Below are positions 47,932-59,510 of a stretch of DNA of 64,000 nucleotides, piece by piece. The number at the start of each line of letters is the position of its first letter. The stretch's first letter is position 1. The translations under genes were made by a program, and so were the position numbers. Source of the stretch: Marinobacter similis (GTDB lineage Bacteria; Pseudomonadota; Gammaproteobacteria; Pseudomonadales; Oleiphilaceae); the NCBI RefSeq assembly GCF_000830985.1, contig NZ_CP007151.1:1550001-1614000 (forward strand), written 5' to 3'. Below the pieces are notes generated by a model. That model worked only from the letters and a program-made list of their open reading frames with translations. It was not told the DNA's origin and did no database searches.

Positions 47932-50855
47932 TCAATCTTTGATGGCGCGGACTTCCAACCGGTTCCGGCCATTCTGCTTGGCGGCATAAAGCGCCTGGTC
48001 GGCCAGTCGCAGGAAGTGCGCCGGTGAGTCGTCCGGCTCGGGCACACCGGTGGCCACTCCTATGCTTACGGTTAACTCAATGTCCCGTCCGTCACAGACA
48101 GTTGGGCCTTCGGCAACTGCATTGCGGAATCGGTCCAGGCGCTCAACAATCTCTTTGGCGCTCTGGTAGGTGGTGAAGATGACAAACTCTTCGCCGCCAA
48201 AACGGGCCAGCCGGTCGGTCTCGCGCCTGAAATGGTGCCTCATTTTCTCCGCTAGAGCCTTCAGGCAGTGGTCCCCGGCTTCATGCCCGTAGGTATCGTT
48301 GATGCCCTTGAACAGGTCAGCGTCGACCATGGCGATCGCAAATCCGTCGCGGTTGCGCTGGCACCATTGAAAACTCTTGCGGAACTCGCGGTCAAAGTAG
48401 CTGCGGTTACCCAGCTGGGTCAGATCGTCGGTTACGCTTAGGCGGGCGAGGGCGGCGTTGGCCCCCTCCAGCTGGCGGTTAACCCGGTCCAGTTTGCGAT
48501 TCCAGTAGAACAGCAGTGAGGCGCCAAACAGGGCAATGCCCAATACCTGCCAGACCACCCGGTAATCCACCGACTGCTCGATCTTGATGTTGCGCCAGTA
48601 ACTCTCGAGATTTTGTCTTTCCTCCGGCGTCAGGCTATCGACCAGTTTTTGCATGATGTCGAGCATGATCGGTTCATCACTGCGAGTGGCGATCGATAAT
48701 GACCAGTCTGCGGGTACACGGCCAATGACTTTGATGTCGGCCAACCCCTGCTCCTGCATGTGATACATGGCGGTTGCCAGCGTGGTGATGTAGCCATCCA
48801 GATCACCGTCCTGCAACCGTTTCAGGCCTACGGTTTCGTCCTCTACCTCGACCGGTTCCAGCCCGGGATAACGATATTTCAGGAGCTCGGAAAAGGCGTA
48901 GCCGCGGACCAGACCCACACGCTGATTGCGAAGGTCCCCGACGTTTTCAATGAACGGCGCCTCGATGCGTCCCAAAATAATATTGGGCACGTGCAGGTAC
49001 GGAGTGGTGAAGTTCATGTATTGGGCACGCTCGGGTGTGCGCATTGCCAGCGTCAGAAGATCACAGCGCCGCTCTCTGGCGGCATCCAGACTGGCCTGCC
49101 AGGACTCGGTTTGCACCAGCTTGAACTGTATGTCTCCGCGTTCGCTGAACAGGCGAAGGGCCTCGGCCGACAAACCCGAGTGGGTGCCTGATGATTCCAG
49201 TCCCTCCAGAGGCATCCAGTCGTTGTCGATGCAATAGGAAAAGGTACGGTTGCGTTGGTCTAGCCATTGTTGCTGTTCAGCTGAAAACCTGGGTTTGTCG
49301 GCGTCGCGGTCGCTGGGAGCCGCCGAGGCGCCCAGCCAGCGGTTTTCGATGGTGCGCATCTCGGTAGGGCTAATGGCCGCCAGTGCCTGATCCAGAATGC
49401 TGGCCAGGGGCGTGAGATCCTTGCGGATGCCAAATCGCAGGTCCTCTCCGGGATGGTTCTCAAACACCAGTTCTCCAGCAATCCGAACGCCAGGAATACG
49501 CAGTTCCTGAACCCAGTAGTTGCCATTGGGGAGCGCGGCCAGCACCACATCAATGCGGTCCTGCTCCAGAGCCGAGAACATGGTCTCCTGGGATTTGAAC
49601 ACCTTGGTGTTGTCGCCAAGTACGCTGACCACCTCGTCCTCATAGTAAATCTCTGAACTGATTCCCACGGTGTAATCGTGCAGGCTGCTCAAGCCATCAA
49701 ATTCGAGGCCGCCATGTCGGGTGAATGCGACATTGGGGATGGTGTAGTACGGCGAAGTAAATCGGGTAAAGACTTTGCGGTCTTCCGTCAGGGACATGTT
49801 GCCGAGAATATCGATGGTGCCCTCACGCAGCATCGGAAACAGTTCCGACCACTGACCGCTTACGGGAATGATCTGAAGTCCGGTAAGGTCGGCCAGGCGA
49901 GTCAGCACATCCACCGACAAGCCCTGCAGTTTGCCCGCGTCCTTGAAGCTGAACGGCGCATAGTCTTCCATCAATCCGACCCGGACCGGTCCCAGTTGGG
50001 TAAGGAACTCACGCTGGTCTTCATCCAGTTGGAAGTCGGCCGCGTCAATAAGACTGGCACCGCCAAACTCCCGCCAACGTTGAAGTAATTGGGCTTTTCT
50101 TGATTTGGGAATGGCCGCCAGGCCCAGCTGTATTTTACGGAACAGCCGAGGGTTTTCCGCTCGTACGCCGATCCGTAGATCCTCCTGCGCTTTAGGGCCA
50201 AGAGGAGCGGGGCCGGCAATGGACAGGAAATAAAGACCCGCAATATTGGCCTGGTATTTCAGGCTAAGCCGCGGCCCGATGATAGCGTCCACCCAGCCGA
50301 AGGCCAGGGCGCGCACCAGGCTTGGGAACGAATCGTAAGTGCTGACGGCAATGCCCTGATCAACCAGAAGGTCTCGGTAGTACACGTCTTCCACCACACC
50401 CACCTTCAGGTCTTGCAGGTCAGTCAGAGACTGGATATTCCCGATCGGCCGGGTGTCGTCCTGCATCAGGTAGGTCTGGCGGATATGGTAGGGCTCGGTA
50501 AACAGGATTTCGTCGGCCAGGTTCTCCCGGTAAGAGATCGCATCAATGGCGTCGAGATCTCCGTTCAGGAAGGCGGCGTAAAGCTCAGGCCAGTTTCCGG
50601 CGCGGAATTTAAACTCCAGCCGCTGTTGGCCGCAATTTCTTTGAGTATGTCGGCGGAAAATCCCGAGGTAGATCGGCCTTCAAAGAAGGAATAGGGTTTG
50701 CTGTCGGCGACGACGCCAATAGAAACGACGAGATTGTCGTCCGAGGTTTCATCGCCCAGGATCGGGCGCGAGTTCAAAATCAGAAGTACAGCGAGAACGA
50801 CGAGCCCCAGGCCGGTTAATAGTGAACTCTTGAGGGGGGCCAACCTGTCGTTCAT
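47932..50855 (-). CDS. Transporter-substrate-binding sensor diguanylate cyclase (frame broken near 50628)
   Basis: 974 residues after repair. A signal anchor (about 12-32), then three tandem SBP_bac_3-like periplasmic domains (about 40-275, 285-510 and 530-770), a membrane helix (about 785-805), a short coiled linker and GGDEF (about 830-970) with GGEEF and an RETD I-site. Adding one base in the G/C run near 50628 joins EIAA to QQRLEFKFRAGNWPELY. It should make c-di-GMP in response to amino-acid-like ligands. Confidence 0.88.
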
Positions 50856-50931
50856 TGGGTTGCCGGCTGCTCGACATTATTGTTTGTTTCAGTTTAGTCG
50901 GTGCAGTCGGCATTGCCCAACGCGCTGGCGC

Positions 50932-51375
50932 TCAGGAAGACACGTCGCGGCTGGTGTAGTCGTTGAAGTCGGGTCGTTTCGCCTGGTGATGGTCATCAGT
51001 CATGTAGGCGGAGGTGAGGATAAACTCTGCCGTTGCCCGGTTGCAGGCCACCGGAATATTCCACAGCGCCGCGATGCGCAGCAGGGCCTTGATGTCCGGA
51101 TCATGTGGCTGAGGTTCCAGGGGGTCCCAGAAGAACACCAGCAGATCGATTTCGCCTTCAGCAATCTTGGCGCCGATCTGTTGATCGCCACCAAGAGGAC
51201 CACTGAGCAGGCAACGGATATCGTCCCGCTTTAGATGTTCGCCTAACAGGCGGCCCGTTGTGCCGGTTGCGTATAGCGTCAGTGCGGTAAAGCGGGTGCG
51301 GTTCTCGGCAACCCAGTCCACCAGTTCCTTCTTCTTGTTGTCGTGCGCCACCAGGGCGACGGATTTTACGGCCAT
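50932..51375 (-). CDS. mgsA: Methylglyoxal synthase
   Basis: 147 residues. Motifs [34 protein letters not shown] and [18 protein letters not shown], including the catalytic Asp. It turns dihydroxyacetone phosphate into methylglyoxal under phosphate limitation. Divergent from the DUF815 ATPase gene. Confidence 0.95.
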   Translation of the reverse strand: MAVKSVALVAHDNKKKELVDWVAENRTRFTALTLYATGTTGRLLGEHLKRDDIRCLLSGPLGGDQQIGAKIAEGEIDLLVFFWDPLEPQPHDPDIKALLRIAALWNIPVACNRATAEFILTSAYMTDDHHQAKRPDFNDYTSRDVSS

Positions 51376-51461
51376 TTGAGGTAAAGTCTCCGTGTTACAG
51401 AATCCATCCAGGGCTTCAGTGTTTCACAAGCCGACGGTGGACGGTATAGGACAGAAGGGGT

Positions 51462-52258
51462 ATGCCAGTGACCAGTACAGTTGTCAGTTCAGTGGATTGG
51501 ACCACCACGCCCGCCGCCGTCTGGCGCCGGCATCGGTCCGGTTTGCGCGCAATTCGCCGCCTCGATCCGGTTCAGTGGGAGGCGTTGACCGGTATCGAAC
51601 GCCAACAACAGGCGTTGGCCCGGAATACCGAACGATTCTTGCTGGCCAGCCCTCCAACAACGCCCTGCTCTGGGGCTCACGGGGCACGGGAAAATCTTCG
51701 CTGATCAAGGCTCTGCTGAATCGCTACAGTGATCGCGGCTTGCGGATGATCGAAGTGGACAAGGACGATCTGGTGAACCTGCCGGAAATTGTCGATGACA
51801 TCTGCGATCTGAGTTTCCGGTTCGTGATCTTCTGCGACGACCTGTCGTTCGATGTCGGCGAATCCAGCTATAAGGCGTTAAAGAGCGTGCTGGAAGGCTC
51901 GCTGGAATTGCCGCCGGAGAATGTCCGGGTTTATGCCACCTCCAATCGCCGACACCTGATGCCCGAGTTCATGTCCGACAACCTCAAGAGCACCATGCAG
52001 GATGGTGAAGTGCACCCGGCCGAAGCCATCGAGGAGCAGGTTTCGCTGGCGGATCGCTTTGGACTTCAGTTGTCGTTCTACCCGTTCTCCCAGGACGTCT
52101 ACCTACAGGCCGTCGATGCCCTGTTCCCGGAGGTGCCGGACCGGGAGGCGCTGCATCGGCACGCCATTCGGTTTGCGACCGGCAAGGGCGTTCGCAATGG
52201 CCGCACGGCCAATCAGTTTTATCGCCAATTCGCCGGACATTCGTTCGCGCAGGACTAG
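51462..52258 (+). CDS. DUF815 family AAA ATPase (frame broken near 51645)
   Basis: 265 residues after repair. Walker A is WGSRGTGKSSL and Walker B FVIFCDDLSFD; a sensor ATSNRRHL follows. One C near 51645 joins FLLA to QPSNNALLWGSRG. Function is unknown for the family; it resembles an AAA+ loader or chaperone. AGAAGGGG precedes the ATG. It ends 2 bases from the convergent pdsS stop. Confidence 0.85.
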
Positions 52259-52260
52259 CC

Positions 52261-54323
52261 TTAGCCGTTCTGAGGCAGGGTGACGCGGAACCGAACGCCA
52301 TCCACCCCGCCTTCAGTGGCGTTGGCCGCGTCCACGTTCGCGCCATGGAAATCGGCGATCAGGCGGACGATCAGCAGGCCCTGCCCGAGGTGGCCTCCTT
52401 CGCGCCCGTCGCGCAGGGAGATAAACGGGTCAAAGATGTCGGTGCCGGCATTGTCCGGCAGTGCCGATCCTTCATTGAACACGGTCAGGCCCAGGCCGTC
52501 CGGCTGCGATGCCAGGGCCACCTGAATCAGACCACCTTCGGGGGTAAAGTCCCGGGCGTTATCCACCAGCTTGTCCAGCAGTTGCACGATCAGTTCCGGT
52601 GAGCCGGTCATGGCCAGCCCTTGTTCCGGGCCGACGTACTGAATCCGGTGGCTTGGGTCCACGCCCTGATAAGCGGCGGTGGCCTGGGACGCGACCTCGG
52701 CCAGATCGAAGGGCTCTTTGTCGGCGTGATTAAAGCTCTGCTCCAGCCGGGCCGCCTCACTCATGCCGTTCAGGATCTGGCGCAAGCGATCGGTGGCGTC
52801 CGAGGCTCGGCGCAGGTACTGCGCCCGCTCAGCTTCCGATTCGCTGTGGCTGAGGTTCTCAAGTGAAGAACGCACCACCGCGACCGGAGTTTTCAGCTCG
52901 TGGGACAGGCGCCGGGAAAAGCTCTCCAGGTAGCGGTTGTAGCCATGCAGGCGATCCACCATCTGGCTGAAGTGGCGTTGCAGTTGGCCGAGTTCATCGT
53001 TGGAGCGGGCGGTGGGTAAGGTGCCGATAATCCGGCCGTCGTCGTCAACACTGGCGCTGACCGCCCGCTGCAATCGGGTGATGCGCATGATAGCCAACTG
53101 GCATAGCCCAGCAGCACCAGGGTTAGGCCAACGATAATTAGGGTGCTGCGGGCAATGACCGATCCCAGCGCCGAGCCGGACAGGGTCAGTAGCTGGTCCA
53201 GGGACTGCTTGAGGATCAGGGTGCGGCCGCCAAACACCGGCTCGGTGGTGAGCAGCCAGGTGCTGCCATCGCTGTGCCGGACCAGGCCTTCCGACGGTTG
53301 CGCCTCCGGGGTTAGTTGGTGGCCGGCGTCGAGCGCCTGAGCCGGCTCCGGCTGATAGAACCGGATCAGCGCCCGCAAGGCATTCAGGCTGATTTGTTCG
53401 GTGACTTCGAGTGGACTGAGCTGGTCAAATTCCGGCCGGGTTTGCTCCGCGCTTACCTGTTGCTGCGCGCTCACCCAGCCCGCCGGTTCCAGTACCTGCA
53501 CCCGCTGACCGGGGTTCAGCTGTGGTTCCAATTGTCGCTCCAGGGCCCGGTTGGGGCGCACCAGTACTGGCAGCGGGTCCATGGCCGTGCTCACCCCCGC
53601 TTGCTGGCCTTGCTCGGTCCAGCGGGCACCGAAGCCAAGCCGGCTGCCTGGCGGCGGTGCTGGCATCTGGAGTTCCAGTTGCCAGCCTGAACGCGTGGAT
53701 TGCCAGCTCCCCGTTACCCGGTAGTCGGGACGAAGGCTGGCTTTTCCAGATGCTCCATCCCCGCCGTTTACGGCGTAGAACGTGCCGGGTGCGGTGGTGC
53801 GGATCAGCCAGATTTGCTGCCCGACGGCCTCATCGACGGTATCCGAAGGTGGCTTCAGCCAGAGCAAGAGGCGGTCGTGGGCCGCGTCGGGATTGCCGGG
53901 GTCGTACATCACCGGTTGCCGGTTGCTGATGCGAATCAGCAGGTACAGGTGGCGGCCATCCGAGGCAGCCTGCCAGGTTAGGGCAGGCTGGCTGGTTTCC
54001 CCTTCGCCGCTGATTGGCGCTGAAACCGGACCTTTTTCATTTGCCGCACCTTCCTCGTAGCCGGGCCAGTCGTCCGGGTAGCCATCCAGATTCAGCGAGC
54101 GGTTCAGGGTGTCGACGTAAATGGCGGGTTCATCGGAGGTTACCGGCGATTGACCAATAAGCGCGTCGCCGGCAGTTTCAGCCAGCCGTTTGGCCTGTAG
54201 CCGAAGCTGCTCGCCGGCCTGCTGGCGCAGGGCGTCGTCCAGTTCCAGCACAAACTGCAGACCCGCCCATGGAATGAACAGCATGAGCAGGCTGGCAACG
54301 AGGAGTTGCCGTTTCAAGTTCAA
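52261..54323 (-). CDS. pdsS: Pds system sensor histidine kinase (frame broken near 53097)
   Basis: 687 residues after repair. TM1 about 8-27, a long periplasmic domain about 30-385, TM2 about 390-412, a HAMP-like linker, then the dimerisation domain with FSRRLSHELKTPVAVVRSSL (phospho-His), N box DKLVDNARDF and G box GHLGQGL. One T near 53097 gives YASLAIMRITRLQ. This matches the kinase of the proteobacterial dedicated sortase system. The TTG start lies 3 bases after the pdsR stop. Confidence 0.86.
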
Positions 54324-54326
54324 GGC

Positions 54327-55034
54327 TCAGACCTCATGGGCGTTCCAGCGATAACCCATGCCATAGGCGGTCTGGATGCCGTTGAACCGGTCGTCCACCT
54401 GGATAAACTTGCGGCGAATTCGCTTGATGTGGGAGGTCACGGTGTTGTCGTCGAGCACGGTGCTGGCTGCTTCCATCAGCTGATCTCGGCTGCGGACATG
54501 GCCGGGATGCCGCACCAGCGAGTGCAGCATCCAGAACTCGGTTACGGTCAGGTCCAGGGGCTGGTCGTCCCAGGCCACGGTCATCCGGTCCAGGTTCAGG
54601 GTCAGGCGCCCCCGCTCCAGCACTTCATCCGGCTTCTGGAGGGCTTCAGCCCAGGCCTCGGCTCGCCGTAACAGCGCGGTCACCCGGGCCAGCAGATGCT
54701 CCATGCTCATGTCTTTGGTGACGTAATCGTCGGCGCCCAGGCGCAGGCCGTGCACCGAATCGATGTCACTGTCCCGGGCGGTCAGGAAAATAATGGGCAG
54801 GGTCTTGGAGTGTGCGCGAAGGTCCTGGCACAGGGCGAAGCCCCCTTCCGGTTCCTCGCCCAGGCCGACATCAATAATGGCGATATCGGGCAGTTCCTGG
54901 CGCAGCACCTGCCAGGCGGATGGCCGGTCGCCGAAGGCCGACACCTGGTAACCACGGCGCTCGAACGCGACCCGGTAATTGTCGCGAATGGCAGGTTCGT
55001 CTTCGATCAGAACAATGTGTTTCTTCATGGTCAC
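54327..55034 (-). CDS. pdsR: Pds system response regulator (OmpR type)
   Basis: 235 residues. Receiver about 5-120 with phospho-Asp in IIDVGLG, acidic pair EDE, and Lys in VTKDMSM. Winged helix about 140-230 with TVTSHIKRIRRKF and YGMGYRW. The start is GTG 55034 or ATG 55028. Divergent from the sortase target operon, which it likely controls. Confidence 0.9.
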   Translation of the reverse strand: MTMKKHIVLIEDEPAIRDNYRVAFERRGYQVSAFGDRPSAWQVLRQELPDIAIIDVGLGEEPEGGFALCQDLRAHSKTLPIIFLTARDSDIDSVHGLRLGADDYVTKDMSMEHLLARVTALLRRAEAWAEALQKPDEVLERGRLTLNLDRMTVAWDDQPLDLTVTEFWMLHSLVRHPGHVRSRDQLMEAASTVLDDNTVTSHIKRIRRKFIQVDDRFNGIQTAYGMGYRWNAHEV

Positions 55035-55231
55035 GACAGTCTGGTTACGGTCTGATTAATAGGGGAACTGTTATTTAAACATCTGCAGGCATCGGTACAA
55101 GACTGTTAGCGATGGTTGCCACAATTGATCACTATTTGCGGCCGGAATGCCCGGTTCTGCCATCTCTTGAACCCTCGGGATTGCTGAAATGCTGACAACT
55201 CGACCAAGCATGCAGCGAAAAGGATCCCGAC

Positions 55232-57346
55232 ATGATGCTCTCTACCGGATTGCTCAAATTAACACCCACGCGAACCGACAGCCAGCGGCGCCGGGCCCGG
55301 CGCTTTGCCGAAGGCCGTCAGCCTGTGGCTGGCGGTCCTGCTGATGCTGTTTGTCCACCCGCTGTATGCCGAGGCGGATCAGCGCCAATCGGACAGTGCC
55401 GGGGTGCTGCATTTTGTCGATGCCGCCGGCCGGTGGCAGGAGCCGGCCATCGTTCTGGACAGCGAGTTCGATATTGAGGTCAGTGGCCTGCTGGCGGAAA
55501 CCAGGCTGTCGCGGCGGTTTCGCAATACCAGCGAAGACTGGCGCGAGGGCGTGTTTGTGTTTCCGTTACCGGAGAAAGCCAGTGTCTATGGGCTGACCAT
55601 GACAGTGGGTGAGCGCATCATTGTTGGCGAGGTGCAGCCCAAAGCCGAAGCCGTAAGACCTATGAGAAGGCCCGGTCGGCCGGGCAGAGTGCCGCCAACG
55701 TCGAACAGCAGCGGCCAAACCTTTTTACCGCCCGGGTAGCCAACATCCCCCCGGGCGAGACCATCCGTGTCGAGCTTCAATACCAGCAACCGGTAAGCTA
55801 CCGGGCGGGACAGTTTGAGTTGCGAGTGCCCACCACCCTGATGCCGCGGTACATGCCCGGTGAGCCGCTGGCGGGACAGCCCCGGGAATGGCACGACGGC
55901 TGGGCGCTGCCCTCGACCCAGGTGCCGGATGCCGATGCCATCAGCCCGTTTACGGTTCAGGCGGATGAGGTTGCGGCTACCAGTCATCGGGCTGACATCC
56001 GGATGACCATTGATGCCGGATTGCCGCTGGCCCGGGTTATCAGTCCGTCCCATCCGTTGCAGACGCGCCTCGATGGTCAGACCGTTCAGGTGCAGTCTGA
56101 GCAGATACTGATGGACCGGGATTTCGTGATGCGCTGGCAGCCATTGGCCGGGCGGGAGCCGACGGCGGCGGTGTTCCATCAGCGCTGGCAGGACGAGGAT
56201 TATCTGTTAACCATGGTGGTGCCGGGCGTCAACGAGGCCCAGGTGCTGCCCCGGGATCTGGTGTTCGTGATCGACACCTCCGGCTCCATGGCCGGGGAGT
56301 CCATTCGCCAGGCCCGGTCGGCACTCCAGCAGGGGCTCGCGACCCTGACCCCGGACGACCGCTTTAATGTCATCCGCTTCAACAACCAGACCCATGCTCT
56401 GTTCATGCAACCGGAGGCGGCCACGGGCAACAACCTGGCGCGGGCCCGACGCTACGTGGCCAATTTGCAGGCCGATGGCGGCACCGAGATGGCCCCGGCG
56501 CTGGAGCGAGCCCTAACCACATCGGCCAGTGCGGGCGAAAACGCCGGCGAGCGGGTGCGCCAGGTGGTGTTTATTACCGACGGTGCGGTGGGCAATGAGG
56601 CCGCCCTGTTTGCCCAGATTCGCCAGCAGCTTGGCAGTCAGCGCCTGTTTACCGTCGGCATTGGCTCGGCGCCCAACATGCACTTCATGCGTGAAGCGGC
56701 ACGTTGGGGCCGCGGCCTGTACACCGCCATTCAGGACTCGGCTGATGTCAGTGGGCCCTTACAGCGACTCTTTGCGGCCATGGAAGCGCCGGTGTTGACC
56801 GATGTCCGGGTGCAGTGGCCTGAGCAAAACGGCAAGGCAGAAAGTTTCCCCGCCCGCACCGGCGATCTGTTCCGGGGTGAGCCCCTGGTACAAGTTGTTC
56901 GTGGCACCGCACCGGGGGGTGTGGTGAAGGTGTCCGGCCAGTTGCCCGGTGGACGGCGCTGGGCGCAATCGCTGGATTTGCAGCAAGCGGCGCCGGGACG
57001 TGGTTTGAACCGCCAGTGGGCCCGGCAGAAAATCGATCACCTGCTGGATAGCGCGCGTGTGGAAGGCAGCGAGCCAAACAAGGCGCGGGTGACCGAGTTG
57101 GCGGTGGAACACAGGCTGATGTCGCCCTACACCAGCTTTGTTGCGGTGGATGAGGTGCCGGCCCGGCCCAACGGGGTGCCGCCTGAAACCGAGCATCTAC
57201 CCACCCTGTTGCCCGCGGGCAGTCAGGCCGGCATGTTGCGTTACCCCCAGACCGCAACCACGGCCCCGCTGTTTACCGCCTTGGGCCTGATTGGACTGAT
57301 GTTTACCCTGGCCTTCGGGTTGTTGCAGCGGAGGGCCACGCCATGA
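55232..57346 (+). CDS. Marine proteobacterial sortase target protein: VIT and vWA domains (frame broken near 55652)
   Basis: At least 680 residues. A signal peptide (SLWLAVLLMLFVHPLYAEA), VIT domain (about 40-170) and vWA domain with MIDAS DTSGSMAGES follow. The C-terminus has a sorting signal, RYPQTATTAP, then a hydrophobic helix and RR. One C near 55652 gives KAEARKTYEKARSAGQ. Upstream of TTG 55305 the frame is lost again relative to ATG 55232, needing two more bases, so the N-terminus is uncertain. Exported and attached or cleaved by the sortase next door. Confidence 0.87.
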
Positions 57347-57980
57347 GCCGTCTGTTGCTGTTGCTGCTGACCTCCTCAGCCACGTTGCTGGTGTTCGGCC
57401 TGTGGATTCCCCTCAAGGCAGTGGTTGCCCAGGAATTGCTGGAGCTGGCCTGGGCCGAGAGCCAGGCCCGGCAGGCCGAAACCCGGCCCTGGCCCTGGGC
57501 CGACACCTGGCCGGTGGCTCGGTTAACCGTGCCGGAACTGGGCGACTCGATGATTGTGCTGGCGGGTGGTCATGGTGAAAGTCTGGCATTTGGGCCGGGA
57601 CAACTGCTGGGCGCGGAGGGCCATCGGGGCCCGGTAATCATCGCCGGTCACCGCGATACCCATTTTGATCAGCTACAGTATCTGGAGACTGGCAGCGAAC
57701 TTCGGTTGCAGGACCGGGCAGGTGGCTGGCGCCATTACCGGGTTCAGGCCACGCGGATTGTCGACAGCCGATCGGAGCGGATTGATACCAGGGCACTGGC
57801 CGACGACGCTTGATCCTGGTGACCTGTTATCCGTTTGACGGCATGGACGCCCGTGGTCCCCTGCGGTATGTGGTGGAGGCCCGTGCGAGATGGCACCAAG
57901 CCGTAACCAACTGGAACCAATGGATACTGTTGCCGGAATTTGAGGTTAGCGTACACTTGTGCGCCAAAGTTTGGCGATAG
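57343..57980 (+). CDS. Class GN sortase (frame broken near 57809)
   Basis: 212 residues after repair. N-terminal membrane anchor about 3-27. Catalytic His in IIAGHRDTHF, Cys in LILVTCYPFD, and Arg in RGPLRYVVEA. One base near 57809 joins ADDA to LILVTCYPFDG, without which the active Cys is lost. ATGA overlap with the target gene shows coupling. Cuts the LPxTG-like signal of its partner. Confidence 0.9.
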
Positions 57981-57991
57981 AGTTGGATGTC

Positions 57992-58690
57992 ATGGGAGCT
58001 TTAAGAAAATTTCTGGCCTGGGTCAGCGTACCGGTTATCTGCCTGTTCGCACTGGTGCTGTATCTGGCCCGGCCGTTTAACCCGGACAACAACCGGTTTT
58101 TGGGCACGGCAGTGGCCCGGGTCGGCCGTGCTTTTCTGGGTATGAAGCGCCCACTGGAGGGTTGGGAAAATGTGCCCACCGACCGTCCGACCGTGGTGCT
58201 TGCCAATCATCAACACAACGACGACCTGTTCGTGATGGGCGACCTGCTGCCACCACGCACGGTCACCGTTGGTAAATCGGCGCTGATGTGGATTCCGTTC
58301 TTTGGCCAGGTGTTCTGGCTTGGTGGCAATGTGATTCTCAATCGCGCCCGGTCCCACAAGGCCATTGCGGTGATGCAGGCCACCAGCGAAGCCATTGCCC
58401 GCGACCGTAAGAGCCTGTGGGTTTTTCCCGAAGGCACCCGCAGTCAGGGCCGCGGCCTGCAAAAATTCAAGAAAGGCGCCTTCCACGCCGCCGTTGGCTC
58501 CGGCGCGCCCATCACTCTCGTGTGTGCCCGCCAGTATCAGGATAAGACCCTGGGTTGGAGTGGTCAGCGTGAGCCGGTGCCAGTTCGTATCCTGCCGCCC
58601 ATAGAGACGGCCGGGATGACCACCGCAGACATCCCCGAGCTGATGGCCCGATGCCATAAGTTGATGGCCGAGACTATCGCCGATCTTTAG
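57992..58690 (+). CDS. 1-acyl-glycerol-3-phosphate acyltransferase-like (PlsC family)
   Basis: 232 residues. A membrane helix (about 10-28), then the acyltransferase motifs NHQHNDDLF (HxxxxD-type) at about 71, and FPEGTRSQGRG at about 150. It likely adds an acyl chain to a lysophospholipid. It lies 11 bases after the sortase gene. Confidence 0.88.
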   Translation: MGALRKFLAWVSVPVICLFALVLYLARPFNPDNNRFLGTAVARVGRAFLGMKRPLEGWENVPTDRPTVVLANHQHNDDLFVMGDLLPPRTVTVGKSALMWIPFFGQVFWLGGNVILNRARSHKAIAVMQATSEAIARDRKSLWVFPEGTRSQGRGLQKFKKGAFHAAVGSGAPITLVCARQYQDKTLGWSGQREPVPVRILPPIETAGMTTADIPELMARCHKLMAETIADL

Positions 58691-58804
58691 CCATTCTGTA
58701 ATTGTCCCCCACTGACCTGTGGAAGTTCTTGAAGCGCCTGGGGAAACAGGGCAGGCTTTGCGGGTCTGAAAAATTGTTGAACGAACTTCACGGAGAGGCA
58801 AACC

Positions 58805-59047
58805 ATGAATCTGATTCTGTTTTTGATAATCGGCGGTGTTGCTGGCTGGCTGGCCGGGCTGATCATGAAAGGCCGTGGTTTTGGAGTGCTGGCCAATGTC
58901 GGTATTGGTATCGTCGGCTCCGTGATCGGCGGCTTCGTGTTCCGTCTGCTCGGTCTGGCGGCTCAGGGCGCGGTTGGCGAGCTGGTAACGGCAACGGTGG
59001 GGGCAGTACTGTTGCTGGCGATTGTTAGCCAGATCAAGAAGGGCTGA
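58805..59047 (+). CDS. GlsB/YeaQ/YmgE family small membrane protein
   Basis: 80 residues, three hydrophobic helices, with GGVAGWLAGLIMKGRGFG and GIVGSVIGGFVF, typical of this stress-linked, transglycosylase-associated family. GGAGAGG precedes the ATG. Two bases before the MAPEG gene. Confidence 0.9.
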   Translation: MNLILFLIIGGVAGWLAGLIMKGRGFGVLANVGIGIVGSVIGGFVFRLLGLAAQGAVGELVTATVGAVLLLAIVSQIKKG

Positions 59048-59049
59048 CC

Positions 59050-59451
59050 ATGATCGTACCCGTAACTGGAGTTTTTGCCGCAGTCATTGGCATTCTTTTG
59101 CTGGTGCTGTCGGTTCAGGTGGTGAAATTCCGCCTCAAGTTCAAGAAGGGTATTGGCGTAACCGACGACCGCGATTTTCAGGCGGCGGTCCGGGCCCACG
59201 GAAACCTGGTGGAATACGCACCCATTGCTCTGATCATGCTGGGTATTGCCGAGCTGAACGGCGTTGCCACTGGCCTGGTCTACTGGACCGGCATGGTATT
59301 GGTGGTTGGCCGTATCCTGCATGCCTGGGGCATGTTGAATGGCCGGGGCGGCACCCACTGGGCGCGCTTTCTGGGCATTATCATGACCTGGTTGGCCATT
59401 CTGTTTACGGCCGTGCTGCTGTTGTGGAACGTCTGGAAGGTTTATGGCTGA
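59050..59451 (+). CDS. MAPEG family membrane protein
   Basis: 133 residues with four hydrophobic helices and the MAPEG motif RAHGNLVEYAPIALIMLGIAEL. The family includes glutathione-dependent enzymes, but bacterial roles are mostly unknown. Cotranscribed with the small membrane protein before it. Confidence 0.9.
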   Translation: MIVPVTGVFAAVIGILLLVLSVQVVKFRLKFKKGIGVTDDRDFQAAVRAHGNLVEYAPIALIMLGIAELNGVATGLVYWTGMVLVVGRILHAWGMLNGRGGTHWARFLGIIMTWLAILFTAVLLLWNVWKVYG

Positions 59452-59469
59452 GTTGCTCAGACCGGCATC

Positions 59470-59502
59470 AAAAAAAGGGGGCTTGCGAGCCCCCTTTTTT
59501 TG
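59470..59502. terminator. Bidirectional terminator between MAPEG and OmpA-like genes
   Basis: AAAAAAAGGGGGC-TTGCGA-GCCCCCTTTTTTT. It has U runs on both strands and serves both convergent genes. Confidence 0.93.
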
Positions 59503-59510
59503 CGCCGATT

